This document shows positions 1 to 9,033 of a DNA stretch of 64,000 bases, piece after piece. A model generated the notes under the pieces. The model worked only from the letters and a program-made list of their open reading frames with translations, ran no database searches and was not told the DNA's origin. Each line of letters starts with the position of its first letter. The first letter of the stretch is position 1. Origin of the DNA: Nostoc sp. FACHB-280 (GTDB lineage Bacteria; Cyanobacteriota; Cyanobacteriia; Cyanobacteriales; Nostocaceae); assembly GCF_014697615.1 (NCBI RefSeq), contig NZ_JACJSD010000013.1, positions 62,001 through 126,000 on the forward strand, given 5' to 3'. The translations under genes and the position numbers were made by a program.

Positions 1-129
1 GCTGCTTATGGAGTGAACACTAATACACCCATGATTAATTTAGCCGCAGTCATTCAAACTCCGCTTCTGGTCGCCGAGCGAAGTCGAGGCGCTACTTGCA
101 TATCCGTATCATTTTTAAAGTGAAATGGT

Positions 130-390
130 ATGAGGGTAATGAATTGGTTGACTTCAGATTCTCAGGAAGAACAGCAATGTTTGCAAGTGATTGCTCCTAC
201 TGTTTCTTTCCGTACATCTTTACAGCAAAATCCTGATCCAGTTTCTTCCTTATCTTGGGCGACTTGGATTATTGCTCGACTTGCTGGTTGGTCTGGCTAT
301 CGTTCTCAAAAACCTCCCGGCATTTCTACTTTGATTTGTGGGCTACGTCAATTTGAATACTTCTTTCAGGGCTGGAAACTTGCTCTTTTT
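130..390 (+). pseudogene. IS4-type transposase, C-terminal fragment
   Basis: The last ~85 codons of a DDE transposase resembling the IS4 family. Visible are SLSWATWIIARLAGWSGY and a PPGISTLICGLRQ / FFQGWKLA ending, the usual tail of these proteins (helix, PPG, then an L-GL-x-x-GW block). There is an in-frame stop at 121-123, and codons just upstream read plausibly in another frame, so the gene is frameshifted and truncated. The reading frame runs directly into the right end of the TnpB element near 391 and stops there. It is a remnant, not a functional transposase. The IS4 assignment is from motif memory and is moderately secure. Confidence 0.6.
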
Positions 391-560
391 GACATACTCC
401 CCAGCCTAAAGGCGTGAGGATTCTAGGCTCAAACAGCGATAGCAGGTATGACCCGACTTACATCACTTAACCCAACAGTCGATGCCCCGACTGCACAAAT
501 ATTACGACTGGCGTTTTCATCCCTTCCATTTACTGATTGGCAAGATGGGCAGCGCCATTC
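391..560 (-). ncRNA. Putative omega RNA (reRNA) of TnpB
   Basis: TnpB proteins use an RNA that overlaps the 3' end of tnpB and the transposon right end, with the guide formed by the flanking DNA. Here the minus strand carries the tnpB 3' codons, then the GCCTTTAGGC hairpin and GGGGAGTATGTC, the expected scaffold layout. The 3' end near 391 is inferred from the right end. The 5' limit is arbitrary. The following ~16 nt (about 374-390, minus strand) would be the guide. Confidence 0.35.
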
Positions 561-1604
561 TCTAATAGATAAATCCAACTCTTCTAAAACATGACCACAG
601 CAAGAGCAGGTCTTAGTGCTGGGATACCATTGGTCGATGAAGACAACCAATTTATTCTTCTTTTTAGCAACCCATTCGAGGATTTGCAGAAACTCCCCAA
701 ACGCCAAATCGGAGATTTTCCTCCCCCAAAGTCTTTGCATTCCTTTGAGGTTTAGTGTTTCAAAACATAGCACATCAAACTTATCAGTTAGTTCATGTGC
801 CAATTTCCAAAACCAATCACGCCGACGATGAGAAATATCTTCATACTTGCGTACTAAATTCTTTCTGGCTCGTTCACGATTAGATGAGCCTTTAAGTTTT
901 TTAGAATGCTGTCTGCTGGCTATTTTGATGGCGTTTAGGGATTGCTTGAAAAATTCGGGTGATTCAATTTTGCGAAAAACGTGGTCTTGGGGTTCCCCCA
1001 AGAGGAGCGATTTTTCAAGACAAGTACCGTTTGAGCAAGTGAGAAATGTCTTGAGTCCGAAATCAAAACCAGCGATTTTACCCGTCTTGACTTCAATTTC
1101 TGGTTTGTTCCCCTCATCAACTACCACAACCATAAATAACTCACCCAACGGTGTGCGTTTAATGGTTAAAGTTTTGACTGTTCCTTCTATCTCTCTGGAT
1201 TTCCAGAATTTATAAACTCGACTACCAATTTTTACTTTGTTACCACCCAGAAACTTATAACCAGCTTGTTTAAGGGTGAATGATTTGTACTTTTTAACTT
1301 TCTTAAATCCTGGTGGTCTAACTCCTCTTTTATTGTGTTTAAAAAATAGTTGATAGGCTTTCTCGATGCGTTGACAGATATCTTGAACTGCTTGAGAACC
1401 GACTGATTGCCAGAATAGGTTACGCTTTCTTAACTTAGCAATATGAGCCTGAAGTTTTGCACAACTCAAATGCTTGCCCCACATTCTGTAGTAGCATTTG
1501 TGTAGAGCAATGCAATGATTGTAGATGACCCCAGCCGCATTTATCATGCGTTTGAGATGTCTATTTCTTTTGTGTTGATATAGCTTAAACTTCAGTGTTT
1601 TCAT
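429..1604 (-). CDS. tnpB: TnpB, RNA-guided endonuclease of an IS200/IS605-type element
   Basis: 391 residues, a normal TnpB length. The N-terminal helix-turn-helix-like region (MKTLKFKLYQHKRN) is typical. The RuvC-like catalytic triad is intact: Asp181 in GFDFGLK, Glu282 in CFETLNLKGM and Asp362 in GRDENASRNI. Between the last two sits a zinc ribbon, CSCCG followed by CPSC. Known members are programmable nucleases that use an omega RNA made from the element's right end to cut DNA matching the flanking sequence next to a short target-adjacent motif, which helps keep the transposon in place. The gene has no partner tnpA. The start ATG at 1604 matches the family N-terminus. Probably active, judging from intact motifs. 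Confidence 0.9.
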   Translation of the reverse strand: MKTLKFKLYQHKRNRHLKRMINAAGVIYNHCIALHKCYYRMWGKHLSCAKLQAHIAKLRKRNLFWQSVGSQAVQDICQRIEKAYQLFFKHNKRGVRPPGFKKVKKYKSFTLKQAGYKFLGGNKVKIGSRVYKFWKSREIEGTVKTLTIKRTPLGELFMVVVVDEGNKPEIEVKTGKIAGFDFGLKTFLTCSNGTCLEKSLLLGEPQDHVFRKIESPEFFKQSLNAIKIASRQHSKKLKGSSNRERARKNLVRKYEDISHRRRDWFWKLAHELTDKFDVLCFETLNLKGMQRLWGRKISDLAFGEFLQILEWVAKKKNKLVVFIDQWYPSTKTCSCCGHVLEELDLSIREWRCPSCQSVNGRDENASRNICAVGASTVGLSDVSRVIPAIAV

Positions 1605-1770
1605 ATTAGTATTTTACCAAAAATCTTAAGCTAAAAACTCGGATTCTTCCTAAATTAAGCAAAGTCGCCCTGGAAGGGCAAGGCTTTATACCCATATTTT
1701 TGGTAAGGAAGTATGTACACCGTAGCCTTCACAAGGCTGGTTAGGGGGGATCTGTATCAACATTCATCAT

Positions 1771-4700
1771 CTACAACCCATTACCAATCAAAATAAAAGC
1801 CGACCAATAATAAGGATGATTAAACTCACTATTCTTACCAGTCAATAAAGCAATTTGCGCCTTTTGCAACGCCTCAGCTTTTGTAACTTTCCCAGCTTTC
1901 AACGCTGCATAAAACTCATTCATTAAAGCTTGTGTTCCACCATCAGATACAGCCCATAATGAAGCCATTGTGGCTTTTGCACCAGCTAATTGGATCTGAT
2001 ATCCTAACCCTAAAATTTCTTGTCCATTGGCTGATTTTTCGCCTAAACCAGTTTGACAAGCACTCAATACTACTAAATCAACATTTGACAAAGACCAATT
2101 TTCTATATCACGCAAAGTCGCGTGTTCGCCATCACCAAACACAATAAATGAATCTTCGGGAGAACCATTCACCAACTTGCCATGCGTCGCCAAATGTACA
2201 ATTTTATAATCATTCATTTGGGGAATTGTTGCATTAGGATTGAAATCTTTATCTAAGATAACCTTACTACCAGGAAGAATTTTAGCTAAGTTTTCGACTT
2301 CGGCTTTAGCAAATTCTAAACCACTAAACATTTCTTGTCTCTGACCAACTGCTACTGTATATTCGCCTTTAGTAAAAGCCGCAGCTAAAGCATTACTTGG
2401 TGTTGGCGGTTGATTTACTAATTTGGTCAAACTAGCAGAGGTAATATTATTAATGACAAACTTCTGCACTAACCAATTCTGCCCATCATATAATGCGGCT
2501 AATGGCACATATCTCAGCTTCCCATCGGGTGCATAAATTATAGTTTTAGCTTCGGCTTGTTTTAAGTCATTTTCTATGGGTTTAATCAACCAGTTATATA
2601 ATTTGTTGGCTGGGGTTTTACTATTTTTATAAGGAACAAGAATTGCGTCTCGAAATTCATTAATTGTCTGGTTTAATTCTGCGGCTTTAACTGGTACAGT
2701 GCGGTGAATTGGTGGCGCATCCGCCGAGACAATAACTAATTCTAATCTGTCATCTAAAACTAAAGGATATAACAATACAGCCTTTTGATTTAACTGGCGT
2801 AAGTTATCTCTTAAAGAATTGAGTTGGCGTAAGTTTAAATTTTCCTGTCCTGATGTGGCTGATAATTGTTGTACCAACGCCACAACCGAGGGACTTTTGA
2901 TAAACTTGTTAAATTCGGCGTTAGTGGTTTGTTCTAGTTTCACCAATTCAGCAAGGCGTTTTTCTTGAGTTGCGGTACGAGTTTGGGGGGGAATTTTTCG
3001 CAGGGTGGTGAGTTCTTTCCCCAGGGCGATCGCTTGATCTTGAATCGCGCTATACTTCTGAGATATTTGCTCTTCCTGTGGTTTCAACGGTAATTTTTCC
3101 GGTGTCACTGCTACGGTTGCAGAACTACCCCGTTGAGTATTGCGATTTGTAACTTTTGGCGTAGTAGTACCACGATTGCCAATATAATCACTAACTTCCT
3201 GAATTTTCAGCAAATCTAAAACTTGTTGCGCTTCGGCTGGACGATTTTGCTGCAATAATAAATCAGCTAGACGGCGATATCTTTCCGAGACGGTTTCGGT
3301 GTAAGATTTCTGCACATCTGTTGGCACACTTCGCAAACTTTGGCGAATCGTTTCTGTTAAGTTAACTGATTGCTTGTAAAATGCGATCGCTAGTGGTGGT
3401 TGATTTTGGGCTGCTAAAACATCTCCTAAAAATTTCAGCGTCGCAGCTTCACTAATTTTATCTTCCACCTCTCGATGAATAGCGACAGCTTGCTGATATA
3501 GTCCCAAAGCTTTATCATATTGATTTTGTTTTTGATAAACTTGCCCTAAGTTACTAATTGTTACGCCTTCACCAGTGCGATCGCCAACTTCCCGATAATT
3601 AGCTAAAGCCTGCTGGTTAAATTCTAGAGCTTGGTTATACTTACCTAAATTTTGGTAAACCCGTCCTATATTATTGAATGCAACTGCAAGACCTAATTTA
3701 TAGTTATTTTGCTTGTATATATCCAAAGCTTGCTGATATAACTTGAGTGCTTCGTCATACTTACCCAAGCTAAAATAAATCTGCCCAATATTATTCAGAT
3801 TTAACGCTGCACCTTGAAATTGAAATGAATCTTTGCCAAACGCATCACCTACATTAGCACGATTGGTAACTTGTTGCAGAGCTTGAGCATTTTGACCAAG
3901 GGCATTGTACAATAACTTGATTGCTTGCTCATCTGTACTTTTATATTCTCCAGTGCCAAGTTTTTTATAAATATTTGTAGACTTTTCCGCAAACTCCAAG
4001 GACTTTTGATACTGACCTAAGCTAAAATATGCACCGGAAATATTATTAAAAATCGCTGCTTGCGTCCCATAAAAAGTAGAACAGCATTCTTGTAAATTTT
4101 TTAATCCTTGCTGATAAGAATCTAAGGCTTGAGCGTAGTTACCCAAATTAAGATAAACAACACCAATGTTGTTTAAAGTTTGAGCAGTACCACTTTTATC
4201 ACCCTTGGCTTTTTGAATTGTCAAACTTTGTTGATAAAATTCTAAAGCTTGAGAATATTTGCCAGTACGGAAGTAAACTGAGCCAATATCTGCTAATAAA
4301 ATAGTTTCGCTAGTTGTGTAATTATAACCTTGAGGATTTGCCGCTTTTAGTTCTTGGAGAACTTTTAAAGCTGGTTGATAAAAATCGAGGGACTTTTGAT
4401 AATCTCCGAGATTCAGATAGACTTCAGCGATATAAGATAATGGTATCCATTCGTTCTCTTTATCGTTGAGTTTGCGGCGAATATCTAAGGCTGACTGCAA
4501 AAAATCCAGTGCTTTAAGGTACTCCCCCTTCCGCAAATAAACGTAGCCAATATTTACCAAGCTATTGGCTTCTCCAGCCTTCGCGCCATACTGTTTAAAT
4601 ATTGCTAAGGACTGTTGAAAGAGTTCTAACCCGACTTGTAAACCATCTAAACCCACTAAATCCTGATATACTATTCCCTCACCTTGATTATTTAACATGA

Positions 4701-4836
4701 TGGCTTCGGTGATGCGTTCCTCCGCAGTGGGGGTTGGCGCTTGAGCAAGAATAGGTGATGAATAATACAATACTAAAGCTGGTGATGAGACAGTCAGCAG
4801 GATAGTAGCAACTATGGGAGAAAATTGCATAAGCAC
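1771..4836 (-). CDS. Secreted TPR-repeat protein with C-terminal CHAT protease domain
   Basis: 1021 residues. The N-terminus has a signal-like hydrophobic stretch followed by PILAQA. Roughly residues 50-500 consist of tandem tetratricopeptide repeats of the kinesin-light-chain type (repeated NNIGxVYxxLGxYxxAL units). A linker and a helical region follow, then a C-terminal CHAT domain (about 720-1020), a caspase-like peptidase fold. The likely catalytic pair is His885 in VHLATHGKL and Cys927 in LSACQTG. CHAT-TPR proteins are abundant in filamentous cyanobacteria (HetF is the best-known relative), and some act in defence or regulated proteolysis; the substrate here is unknown. It is monocistronic, with a 540-bp AT-rich upstream region. 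Confidence 0.88.
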   Translation of the reverse strand: MLMQFSPIVATILLTVSSPALVLYYSSPILAQAPTPTAEERITEAIMLNNQGEGIVYQDLVGLDGLQVGLELFQQSLAIFKQYGAKAGEANSLVNIGYVYLRKGEYLKALDFLQSALDIRRKLNDKENEWIPLSYIAEVYLNLGDYQKSLDFYQPALKVLQELKAANPQGYNYTTSETILLADIGSVYFRTGKYSQALEFYQQSLTIQKAKGDKSGTAQTLNNIGVVYLNLGNYAQALDSYQQGLKNLQECCSTFYGTQAAIFNNISGAYFSLGQYQKSLEFAEKSTNIYKKLGTGEYKSTDEQAIKLLYNALGQNAQALQQVTNRANVGDAFGKDSFQFQGAALNLNNIGQIYFSLGKYDEALKLYQQALDIYKQNNYKLGLAVAFNNIGRVYQNLGKYNQALEFNQQALANYREVGDRTGEGVTISNLGQVYQKQNQYDKALGLYQQAVAIHREVEDKISEAATLKFLGDVLAAQNQPPLAIAFYKQSVNLTETIRQSLRSVPTDVQKSYTETVSERYRRLADLLLQQNRPAEAQQVLDLLKIQEVSDYIGNRGTTTPKVTNRNTQRGSSATVAVTPEKLPLKPQEEQISQKYSAIQDQAIALGKELTTLRKIPPQTRTATQEKRLAELVKLEQTTNAEFNKFIKSPSVVALVQQLSATSGQENLNLRQLNSLRDNLRQLNQKAVLLYPLVLDDRLELVIVSADAPPIHRTVPVKAAELNQTINEFRDAILVPYKNSKTPANKLYNWLIKPIENDLKQAEAKTIIYAPDGKLRYVPLAALYDGQNWLVQKFVINNITSASLTKLVNQPPTPSNALAAAFTKGEYTVAVGQRQEMFSGLEFAKAEVENLAKILPGSKVILDKDFNPNATIPQMNDYKIVHLATHGKLVNGSPEDSFIVFGDGEHATLRDIENWSLSNVDLVVLSACQTGLGEKSANGQEILGLGYQIQLAGAKATMASLWAVSDGGTQALMNEFYAALKAGKVTKAEALQKAQIALLTGKNSEFNHPYYWSAFILIGNGL

Positions 4837-5379
4837 AGTTTTTTATGCAGTTAAATAGTTATAGTTTATTGTTCCCATAAATGAAACTAAAGTTATAATT
4901 GAAAACTTAATATTTGATAAAGCTATCTTTTCTTTAAAGCAGGCGATCGCTCTCAGAAACAATGGTATAATTGCCCTAATTTTCTCAGACTTCTTTGCAA
5001 TACTTAACTTGCTTCTAATGAATAAAAGTTAATATAGGTTAAAAATAATAAATAACATCATATTTTATAAAGTTGACTGAGCTAAATTAAGAGTAAGCTT
5101 AATTATTGAAGCCTAGTAAAAAGACTAGGTAAGAGGTAGCAATCAAACTCAAATCTTCTAGTTAATTTTATTTATTTCATCTTCAAAATGCTAGTGATTT
5201 GAACTTGATTTGCTTCTCAAATACTCAGTCAGATAGTTAGGCAGAAATAATTAACATTTCAAACAATCAGGTAATCTTGCGTAAACAGCTAGGTTATTGA
5301 GTCAAAAGTTGGTAAATCAACTGAGCCAATTCCTGAATAGCAAACACTAAAGCACTATTTACAAGTCAGACATTAAGCA
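4837..5379. other. Intergenic region between divergent CHAT and usp genes
   Basis: An AT-rich spacer of about 540 bp between divergently transcribed genes, so it must hold both promoters. One HIP1 octamer GCGATCGC lies near 4944. No convincing small gene, tRNA or strong terminator hairpin was seen on either strand. Confidence 0.5.
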
Positions 5380-6231
5380 ATGATAGAAAAAATTTTGTTA
5401 GCGGTTTCGGGCTTAGGTCATGCAGAAGAAATGCTCAAAACCTTGAAAGAAGTACCATCAATTCAACGTGCTAAAGTAACAGTTCTGCACGTTGTACCTC
5501 CCCAAAGTACTGCTTCTGCAATGACAAATAAATGGGAAGAAGGGGGTAAAATTCTTGCCAATGCCATTCAGTCTTTAAACTTAGATCCTAGCCAAGTTTC
5601 TTCAATTTTACGGCAAGGTGAACCCAAAGACGTAGTTTGTCAGGTAGCCGATGAAATTGATGCTGACTTAATCATTATGGGTTCACGCGGACTCAAGCGT
5701 TTGCAGTCAATTTTGGCAAACTCCGTCAGTCAGTATGTTTTTCAATTGTCTTCTCGCCCGATGTTGTTGGTTAAAGATGACATTTATGTCAAAAGAATCA
5801 AGCGCATCATGGTAGCGTTAGACAATTCTGATTCAGCCAAACATTGTTTAAGTTTAGCTTTATTCTTGCTGCAAGGTATTCCTGGTAGCCAGTTGATTTT
5901 GACTCATATTAATACTGATTTGCGCGGTAAAACCTCAGAAGTTGCTGAAGTTATCCCCGAAAAAAATCCCATTTTTGGCGCAGCTTACGCTGAAGCGCAA
6001 AGATATGGTGTCCAAACTCGCTGCTACACCAGTAGCGGTAAACCCGGTGAAGAAATTTGTCGTCTCGCCGAAGAATTGAGCGTAGACTTACTTCTACTCG
6101 GTTCTCCAGATCGTCGTCCATCAGTAGCTAAGAGCTTTGTCGATATAGACAGACTCATCGGTGCTTCTTTGTCTGATTATGTTCGAGTCAACGCTACTTG
6201 TCCAGTATTGTTGGCAAGAACCAGTGCATAA
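5380..6231 (+). CDS. Tandem universal stress protein (two UspA domains)
   Basis: 283 residues made of two UspA-like domains (about 1-135 and 140-283). The first carries the nucleotide-loop motif IIMGSRGLKRLQSILANSVS followed by RPMLLVKD. The second has LLLLGSPDRR and ends in ASLSDYVRVNATCPVLLAR, a looser version of the same loop. Usp proteins are cytoplasmic stress-response proteins that often bind ATP through G-2x-G-9x-G(S/T). Domain 1 looks competent for this and domain 2 degenerate. The ATG start and the MIEKILLAVSG N-terminus match the family. A bidirectional terminator follows at 6336-6368. Single-gene unit. Confidence 0.88.
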   Translation: MIEKILLAVSGLGHAEEMLKTLKEVPSIQRAKVTVLHVVPPQSTASAMTNKWEEGGKILANAIQSLNLDPSQVSSILRQGEPKDVVCQVADEIDADLIIMGSRGLKRLQSILANSVSQYVFQLSSRPMLLVKDDIYVKRIKRIMVALDNSDSAKHCLSLALFLLQGIPGSQLILTHINTDLRGKTSEVAEVIPEKNPIFGAAYAEAQRYGVQTRCYTSSGKPGEEICRLAEELSVDLLLLGSPDRRPSVAKSFVDIDRLIGASLSDYVRVNATCPVLLARTSA

Positions 6232-6282
6232 CACTTCAAGGAGCTAGAGGCTAGGGGTTAGAGATTAGAAAAAGTATTTTTA

Positions 6283-6315
6283 ACTCAGCACTCAGCACTC
6301 AGCACTCAGCACTCC
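6283..6315. repeat. STRR heptamer repeat ACTCAGC
   Basis: Four consecutive ACTCAGC units plus a partial one. This is the short tandemly repeated repetitive class common in Nostoc-type genomes. The same heptamer recurs at 46421-46450 and 59618-59650 in this window. Confidence 0.85.
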
Positions 6316-6335
6316 AAATTTGGCGGTTGATAAAT

Positions 6336-6368
6336 AAAAACCCCCGCACCAGTGGTGTAGGGGTTTTT
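6336..6368. terminator. Bidirectional rho-independent terminator between usp and psbM
   Basis: AAAAACCCC (6336-6344) pairs with GGGGTTTTT (6360-6368), with an inner CACC/GGTG stem. T-runs follow the stem on both strands, so it can end usp on the plus strand and psbM on the minus strand. Confidence 0.85.
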
Positions 6369-6386
6369 TATCTTATGCACAAACTA

Positions 6387-6503
6387 TTAACTATCTTTTT
6401 TACCTTCGCGGCTGGCTGTTTGGATGTACAGAATTAATAAAAACACAGAGGGAACTAGTACGAACAGAATGCTCGCTACGAACCCTAAGTCATTAACTTG
6501 CAT
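6387..6503 (-). CDS. psbM: Photosystem II reaction centre protein M
   Basis: A 38-residue single-span membrane protein too short for a normal ORF threshold. It begins [19 protein letters not shown] and ends [10 protein letters not shown], matching cyanobacterial PsbM in length, N-terminus and the LxxVPSxFLLILY transmembrane segment. PsbM lies at the PSII dimer interface in the thylakoid membrane. A GAGG sequence just upstream of the ATG can serve as ribosome site. The shared terminator at 6336-6368 lies 18 bp after the stop. The ferredoxin gene lies 123 bp upstream on the same strand. Confidence 0.93.
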   Translation of the reverse strand: MQVNDLGFVASILFVLVPSVFLLILYIQTASREGKKDS

Positions 6504-6626
6504 GGCAAAGAAGCCTCTCTATATTTTCCAGTCAACAACTTTAGAATAGCATCATCGATGCCCGTGTTAGCCTTATTTTTTTTACTTCTTATGTCACCAA
6601 TGCTGCTGGCAGGTAAGCTTTAAAGG

Positions 6627-6923
6627 TTAAGGTTTTGTTACTACACTCACAGGGCCATGTACTAAAGCTTGACAGGCGAGGCGGTAATTATCGGGTTTTT
6701 TCTTAAATTTGCGCTTTTCTACATCGGTGCGCGGCGAAAGATTTTCTAAACCTTCTACGACCTCTACAACACAAGTACCACACTGACCGTAACCGCCGCA
6801 GTTGGTCATTTTGCCGAAAAGCGTGTACAAATCAATGCCGTTTTCTACAGCTTTTAGCCGCAAGTTAGCGCCATTTGCAGCTATTACTTCTTTGTCTTCC
6901 TTAACAAATTTAATGTTACCCAT
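6627..6923 (-). CDS. 2Fe-2S ferredoxin-like protein
   Basis: 98 residues with a single ferredoxin fold. The cluster ligands are visible as [10 protein letters not shown] (C-x5-C-x2-C) and a fourth cysteine in [11 protein letters not shown]. The C-x5-C spacing resembles adrenodoxin/bacterial-type 2Fe-2S ferredoxins more than plant-type PetF (C-x4-C-x2-C). It should carry electrons in the cytoplasm; the partner is unknown. It sits on the same strand as, and just upstream of, psbM, a plausible photosynthetic neighbourhood. Start ATG at 6923; [13 protein letters not shown] is a natural beta-strand start. Confidence 0.85.
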   Translation of the reverse strand: MGNIKFVKEDKEVIAANGANLRLKAVENGIDLYTLFGKMTNCGGYGQCGTCVVEVVEGLENLSPRTDVEKRKFKKKPDNYRLACQALVHGPVSVVTKP

Positions 6924-7148
6924 AAATATTTAATTCCTTGTTGACTGTAAAATGCTTGGCTAAAAAGGCTAATACCATTTTGGATGAAAAATTGCAGTCT
7001 ATGTCTAGGTTCTATCAATCCATGCGATCGCCATCTTTTTTCCACTTGGCATAAGTTTAAATTAGTCTGTATCAACTATATTACTTAACTTCTCGTTACT
7101 TGTTACAAATAATTAAGAAATATCAATTTTTAGCAAAAACATATTGTC

Positions 7149-7179
7149 AAAAAAAATAGGACAGGTACAACACCTGTCC
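7149..7179 (-). terminator. Rho-independent terminator of psbK
   Basis: GGACAGGT (7159-7166) and ACCTGTCC (7172-7179) form a perfect 8-bp stem with a 5-nt loop. Read on the minus strand it is followed by a run of about eight T residues (7149-7156 as A on the plus strand). It lies 24 bp downstream of the psbK stop. Confidence 0.9.
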
Positions 7180-7202
7180 CATTGATGAAAAATTTACTTA
7201 AC

Positions 7203-7340
7203 TTACCTAAATCCGACAGCTGCTTGCCATACGAAAGCAAGTAACAAGAAGAAAACAGGAATTACTGGAAGAACGTCTACCAGAGGATCGAAAATTTGGT
7301 AAGCTTCAGGCAGTTTAGCTAATAATAGTGCTGCTTCCAT
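7203..7340 (-). CDS. psbK: Photosystem II reaction centre protein K
   Basis: 45 codons, below the usual ORF cut-off. The N-terminal [20 protein letters not shown] is the cleavable presequence-like part, and KLPEAY marks the mature start of PsbK. The rest, [20 protein letters not shown] then AVGFR, is the single transmembrane span and the conserved C-terminus. PsbK is a peripheral small subunit of the PSII core near CP43. It ends just before a strong terminator at 7149-7179, so it forms a one-gene transcript. Confidence 0.95.
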
Positions 7341-7476
7341 GTTCGTTTTTATCCACTCTATCCAACACAGCTTTCATAATTGAGATGTATCTTAACATGG
7401 TTTAGCCACTGAGAATTAGTTATTCGCTGCTTTGAAACAAGGGGCTAGAAAAAGGGACTAGTTAAAAAATATTTGT

Positions 7477-7529
7477 CCTAACCTGTCACCTGTCACCTGT
7501 CACCTGTAACCTCTAACCTGTCACCTCTG
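7477..7529. repeat. STRR heptamer repeat (CCTGTCA)
   Basis: Runs of CCTGTCA with variants CCTGTAA and CCTCTAA fill this stretch, just 3' of the holin-like gene. A short copy of the same heptamer lies at 44752-44767. Non-coding. Confidence 0.85.
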
Positions 7530-7534
7530 AAATA

Positions 7535-7906
7535 TCAGACACCGAGTAATTTGTAGATTAAGCTGTTGATGAAGGTGAGGGCTAACGCGCCTAACACAGC
7601 ACTCCAGATACCGAAACGTAACCGGAAGCCCTCTACTAACCAAGCAGCAATACTAAAACAAACAACGGCAATCATAAAAGTGAAGATGCCGGATAATAAA
7701 TCAAACGTGAGGAAATTCGGTACTGCGAAGATTAGGCGTAAAATCGGTCTGATGATCGCCGTAACAATACCGAGAACTGCTGCTGAAATAAAGGCTTTTT
7801 TGGGTGAGTCAACTTCAACCCCCAGGGGGAGTTTACTAATGATCAGCAGGCTGATAGATGTTACTACCCACACAATAAAAAGCGTTACAATTGCATTCAT
7901 TGCCAC
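7535..7906 (-). CDS. Phage-holin-4_2 / YvlD-like four-TM membrane protein
   Basis: 123 residues, almost entirely hydrophobic, with four predicted membrane segments (about 5-24, 38-58, 64-90 and 98-118). The pattern, including PLGVEVDSPKKAFISAAVLG and IRPILRLI, resembles the family named phage holin family 4 (YvlD-like). Despite the name these are chromosomal membrane proteins of unknown role. Monocistronic, with STRR repeats immediately 3'. Confidence 0.75.
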   Translation of the reverse strand: MAMNAIVTLFIVWVVTSISLLIISKLPLGVEVDSPKKAFISAAVLGIVTAIIRPILRLIFAVPNFLTFDLLSGIFTFMIAVVCFSIAAWLVEGFRLRFGIWSAVLGALALTFINSLIYKLLGV

Positions 7907-8209
7907 AACCCTTGAAACGCGAATGGCGATTGGCGATCGCTTATTGAAGCAACCGATTTCATAATTTTTGAAGCTTTGCCAATTACTTGTAAATTACCAG
8001 ATATTTTTCTCTATTTAGAATTTATTTTTTATATCTTTAGGTTTGGGCAAGAAATTATCAGGAGGCAGGAGGTTCACTTCGACTACGCTCAGTGACCAAA
8101 AGTCAGAAGTCAGGAGTCATAATCTAAAATCCACAATGGAAGATGAAGAAGGATTTTTGCTGCATCTTCCATCACTACATTTTGAGTGGTAAAGTTCTGC
8201 TCAAATTTA
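7907..8209. other. Intergenic region with dispersed repeats
   Basis: About 300 bp without a gene. It holds a HIP1 site near 7935 (GCGATCGC), a dispersed-repeat fragment CACTTCGACTACGCTCAGTG (about 8075-8094) and repetitive AGTCAGAAGTCAGGAGTCA (about 8100-8118). The latter two are repeat types scattered through Nostoc-type intergenic DNA. Confidence 0.5.
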
Positions 8210-8881
8210 TCAGTTTGGAGCAGAATTATTTGTATTGCCTGGTGCTACTGGTACTTGTGTTGCTGGTGCATTTGGTACACCCGGAATTAGTCCTTCTCCA
8301 CTGGGTGGCTGTCCATAATTAGGAGGTATTTGGTTAGGGTTAATAGGGATATTGGGATTAAAATTTCCCTGGGGATTGGTTTCGGGGACTGGTGCATTAG
8401 GCACACTAGGATTATTGGGAAAATAGGATTCTGGCAATTGATTAGGTTGAGTGGTGGAAGTTTGACTAGGCCCTGGGATAATGCCTAAAGACACGCGATC
8501 GCCTCCGACTTGGCGTAATAAATCTAGCGTTTCCACCACATCATTATAAGTCGTAGTACGGGAAGCATTTAATACCAAAATCCCATCAGGATTTTGTGCG
8601 AGATATTGCTTGAGTTTCTCTGCTAATTCCTCGCGTTTTACAGGTTGTTTTTCAATGTAAATATTACCTACAGCATCAATAGTCACAATTTGACTACTAG
8701 TTTGTCCTGCGATCGCAGATGTCCCGGTAGAAGCTTTGGGCAAATCAACATTAATAGCTTGTTGGCGAGTAAATTGTAATGCTGCTAACAAAAAAAACGT
8801 CAAAATACAAAAAACAACATCAATTAAAGGAATGATTTGTATTTGTACTTCTTCAACTGGAGTATGCAGATTAACTTTCAT
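8210..8881 (-). CDS. exbD: ExbD/TolR-type energy-transducing protein with a long Pro/Asn-rich tail
   Basis: 223 residues from the ATG at 8881. I chose this start because MKVNLHTPVEEVQIQIIPLID is the family N-terminus, while the longer open frame to 8980 runs back through dispersed repeat DNA. One transmembrane helix (about 20-40) holds the conserved Asp in PLIDVVFCILTFFLL, the proton-path residue. The periplasmic ExbD fold follows (about 50-140). The last ~70 residues are Pro/Asn-rich low complexity, longer than usual. With ExbB it forms a proton-driven motor in the plasma membrane that energises TonB-type or Tol-type processes. It lies downstream of exbB on the same strand. Confidence 0.88.
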   Translation of the reverse strand: MKVNLHTPVEEVQIQIIPLIDVVFCILTFFLLAALQFTRQQAINVDLPKASTGTSAIAGQTSSQIVTIDAVGNIYIEKQPVKREELAEKLKQYLAQNPDGILVLNASRTTTYNDVVETLDLLRQVGGDRVSLGIIPGPSQTSTTQPNQLPESYFPNNPSVPNAPVPETNPQGNFNPNIPINPNQIPPNYGQPPSGEGLIPGVPNAPATQVPVAPGNTNNSAPN

Positions 8882-9033
8882 CGTTTGAGAAATTTTAGTT
8901 ATAGCAAAGTTGTTAAGTGCTGAGTTCTGAGTAATAAATTGTCTTCTGCCTCTGGTTGGTGAATCTCGACACTTCGGCAAGCTCAGTGCATCGCTTCGCT
9001 CGATTACCGCGCAGCCGAACCACTGCCCCCTGC

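Larger units (their letters stand above)
388..1745 (-). mobile_element. TnpB-only IS200/IS605-type element
   Basis: One tnpB gene is bounded by subterminal hairpins typical of this family. At the tnpB 3' side (right end, about 391-425) the minus strand carries the GCCTTTAGGC hairpin followed by TGGGGAGTATGTC. At the 5' side (left end) AGCCTT (1724-1729) and AAGGCT (1733-1738) form a hairpin. No tnpA (Y1 transposase) is present, so mobility would need a TnpA in trans. Exact ends are inferred. The right end abuts an IS4-type transposase remnant; the left end lies about 25 bp from the stop codon of the CHAT gene. Confidence 0.6.

Noticed and set aside
8882-8980. Upstream extension of the exbD reading frame
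   Set aside because: It lies in dispersed-repeat DNA; MKVNLHTPVEEVQIQ at 8881 is the family N-terminus.
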